DNA of 16,979 nt from Candidatus Neomicrothrix sp. UBA881. Its GTDB lineage: Bacteria > Actinomycetota > Acidimicrobiia > Acidimicrobiales > MedAcidi-G1. The notes under the pieces were generated by a model that ran no database searches, was not told the DNA's origin, and saw only the letters and a program-made list of their open reading frames with translations. A program made the translations under genes and the position numbers. Every line of letters starts with the position of its first letter. Position 1 is the stretch's first letter. Where the stretch lies: NCBI GenBank assembly GCA_002294285.1, contig DBFL01000057.1, positions 83,979-100,957 on the forward strand. The letters run 5' to 3'. This document shows, piece after piece, positions 15,828 to 16,979 of this stretch.

Positions 15828-16979
15828 TTACTCTTCAAACCACATGGTCGAATACGATCCGTATCCGCCACCAGTTCCTCGACAGTATGGCTCTGTCCCA
15901 TCAGGGAATTTAAAGTCACACATTCCCCTTAATTTAGGATCATAAGTTGCATTCCATAATGTGTGGGTCAGCATCACGTATGTGTAGCTCTCCTGCACAT
16001 TTGCAGCAACATCTTTCCAGGCTTGAACAACCTCATCGCGGTCGGTGTTGCCTCTTGCACCATAAACGAGTTCATCACGTGCTGGGTCACAGAATCGTGG
16101 CCAGTTAAGTGACAGAACTCCAATAGCATCACAAACAATCCAGACACCGTCACCATCTGGGTTACGAGCCCCCATCTGACGCCAGGTTAGGAAGTCGTAC
16201 ATGCCGATTGCTGTCTGCGTGATGTGGTCATCCTGCAAAAGCATGTCCTTAGTCACATTGAAGTAAGGCTCATACCCTGCGGAAAGAACATCAAATATTC
16301 GATCCTGGATAACCGATGGTCCTGAATACTGGAATTCCATATTTATCTTTCCATCAGTGCAGTTGTCAGGATTATCCCCACAGTATTCTGCAACTAGTGG
16401 AGCAGCCATTTCTGGCATATCTGCCTCCTGCTTAACGTCAGGATTATGGAAAATCGACTCTGGTGGGAACCAGGAGTCAGCAGACCTAAGTTCTCCTTGG
16501 CCTATGAATTCCAAATAGTCAGCCTTAGCAGTTGCGTAAGTCAGAGCCTTTCGGGCACGAATGTCATCGAATGGAGCCTTTGAGGTATTCATCATCGCGA
16601 ATGTTTCCTCACCAAGGTCCTGTTCGACAACCTGATATCCGTCATCTGCCAATTCTCTCAGGATCATCGCTGCGTCAATGCTGGAGGTTGATACACCGTC
16701 AAGGTCACCTGCCTCCATTGCTCCTGCGCCAAGTTCACTATCTGTGTAAACATAGAACTCTATTGCGTCAAGAAGAACTTCTCCTGCAGCCAAATGATCG
16801 TTGTACCACCAGTTTGGATTCTTGACCACACGAGTCATCAAGTCCTGCTCACGACTATCCATCATGAAAGCTCCTGTGCCTACAGGCATCTGGTTCAAAG
16901 CTGGATCCTCGATAGCTGCCTGCATGTAAGCAAGTGAAGGAATGTAGCCAAGCTGACCTGAGAAGTAAGTCGGGAAATC
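15828..16979 (-). CDS. family 5 extracellular solute-binding protein of the importer (5' partial)
   Basis: The C-terminal 383 residues of an SBP_bac_5 protein; the frame stays open to the window edge, so the signal peptide and N-terminal lobe are missing. The family motif PVGTGAF (residues 32-38 from the edge), then NPNWWYND, matches the usual PVGTGPF...NPxYW pattern. A DDIRARKALTYA segment also fits the family. The protein would sit outside the membrane and deliver substrate to the OppBC channel. Several cysteines in close pairs suggest disulfides, in keeping with an exported location. Many Trp/Tyr/Phe residues line the visible lobe, but specificity cannot be read: family 5 proteins bind peptides, nickel, sugars and other ligands. 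It is the first importer gene in the window, followed by a terminator and then oppB. Confidence 0.92.
   Translation of the reverse strand, partial: DFPTYFSGQLGYIPSLAYMQAAIEDPALNQMPVGTGAFMMDSREQDLMTRVVKNPNWWYNDHLAAGEVLLDAIEFYVYTDSELGAGAMEAGDLDGVSTSSIDAAMILRELADDGYQVVEQDLGEETFAMMNTSKAPFDDIRARKALTYATAKADYLEFIGQGELRSADSWFPPESIFHNPDVKQEADMPEMAAPLVAEYCGDNPDNCTDGKINMEFQYSGPSVIQDRIFDVLSAGYEPYFNVTKDMLLQDDHITQTAIGMYDFLTWRQMGARNPDGDGVWIVCDAIGVLSLNWPRFCDPARDELVYGARGNTDRDEVVQAWKDVAANVQESYTYVMLTHTLWNATYDPKLRGMCDFKFPDGTEPYCRGTGGGYGSYSTMWFEE

Noticed and set aside
1..16979. Search by eye for tRNA, rRNA, CRISPR, transposase and phage genes
   Set aside because: No such gene or repeat array was seen; base composition looks even across the window, giving no sign of recent transfer.

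Overview
The window reads as a gene-dense, AT-leaning bacterial chromosome segment with no rRNA, tRNA, insertion sequence, CRISPR array or origin visible. An Actinomycetota host fits best, perhaps a low-GC, probably aquatic member of Acidimicrobiia. This rests on a TIGR03085-type protein (a family typical of actinobacteria), a MaoC hydratase of the mycobacterial HtdZ (Rv0130) type, and a carotenoid oxygenase resembling mycobacterial ones. The taxonomic call is inference from gene content. No gap between genes exceeds 150 bases.

Layout: (1) 1-1398, + strand: 3' part of a probably exported protein with a YceI-like end, a His/Cys-rich central region of unknown function and a C-terminal type 1 copper (cupredoxin) domain. 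(2) 5144-1420, - strand: operon of acyl-CoA synthetase, carotenoid/stilbene-cleaving oxygenase and TIGR03085 protein. (3) 5239-5715, + strand: MaoC-type enoyl-CoA hydratase, divergent from the operon, with a near-perfect palindrome in the shared promoter gap. (4) 7765-5726, - strand: family III CoA-transferase and short-chain dehydrogenase. (5) 7909-11674, + strand: thiolase, type B carboxylesterase and NAD-dependent epimerase-like oxidoreductase, translationally coupled (TAATG and ATGA junctions). (6) 16979-11671, - strand: Opp/Dpp-type ABC importer in the order binding protein (5' end outside the window), strong terminator, two permeases, two ATPases.

Together groups 2-5 hold most steps of a CoA-dependent catabolic route: ester hydrolysis, oxidative C=C cleavage, CoA activation or transfer, hydration, 3-hydroxyacyl-CoA oxidation and thiolysis. 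An acyl-CoA dehydrogenase and an aldehyde dehydrogenase are absent here and would have to be supplied from elsewhere. The most interesting reading is an undescribed pathway for an (apo)carotenoid, stilbene or terpenoid-ester substrate, possibly fed by the adjacent importer. The gene families are secure; the substrate and the pathway as a unit are inference.
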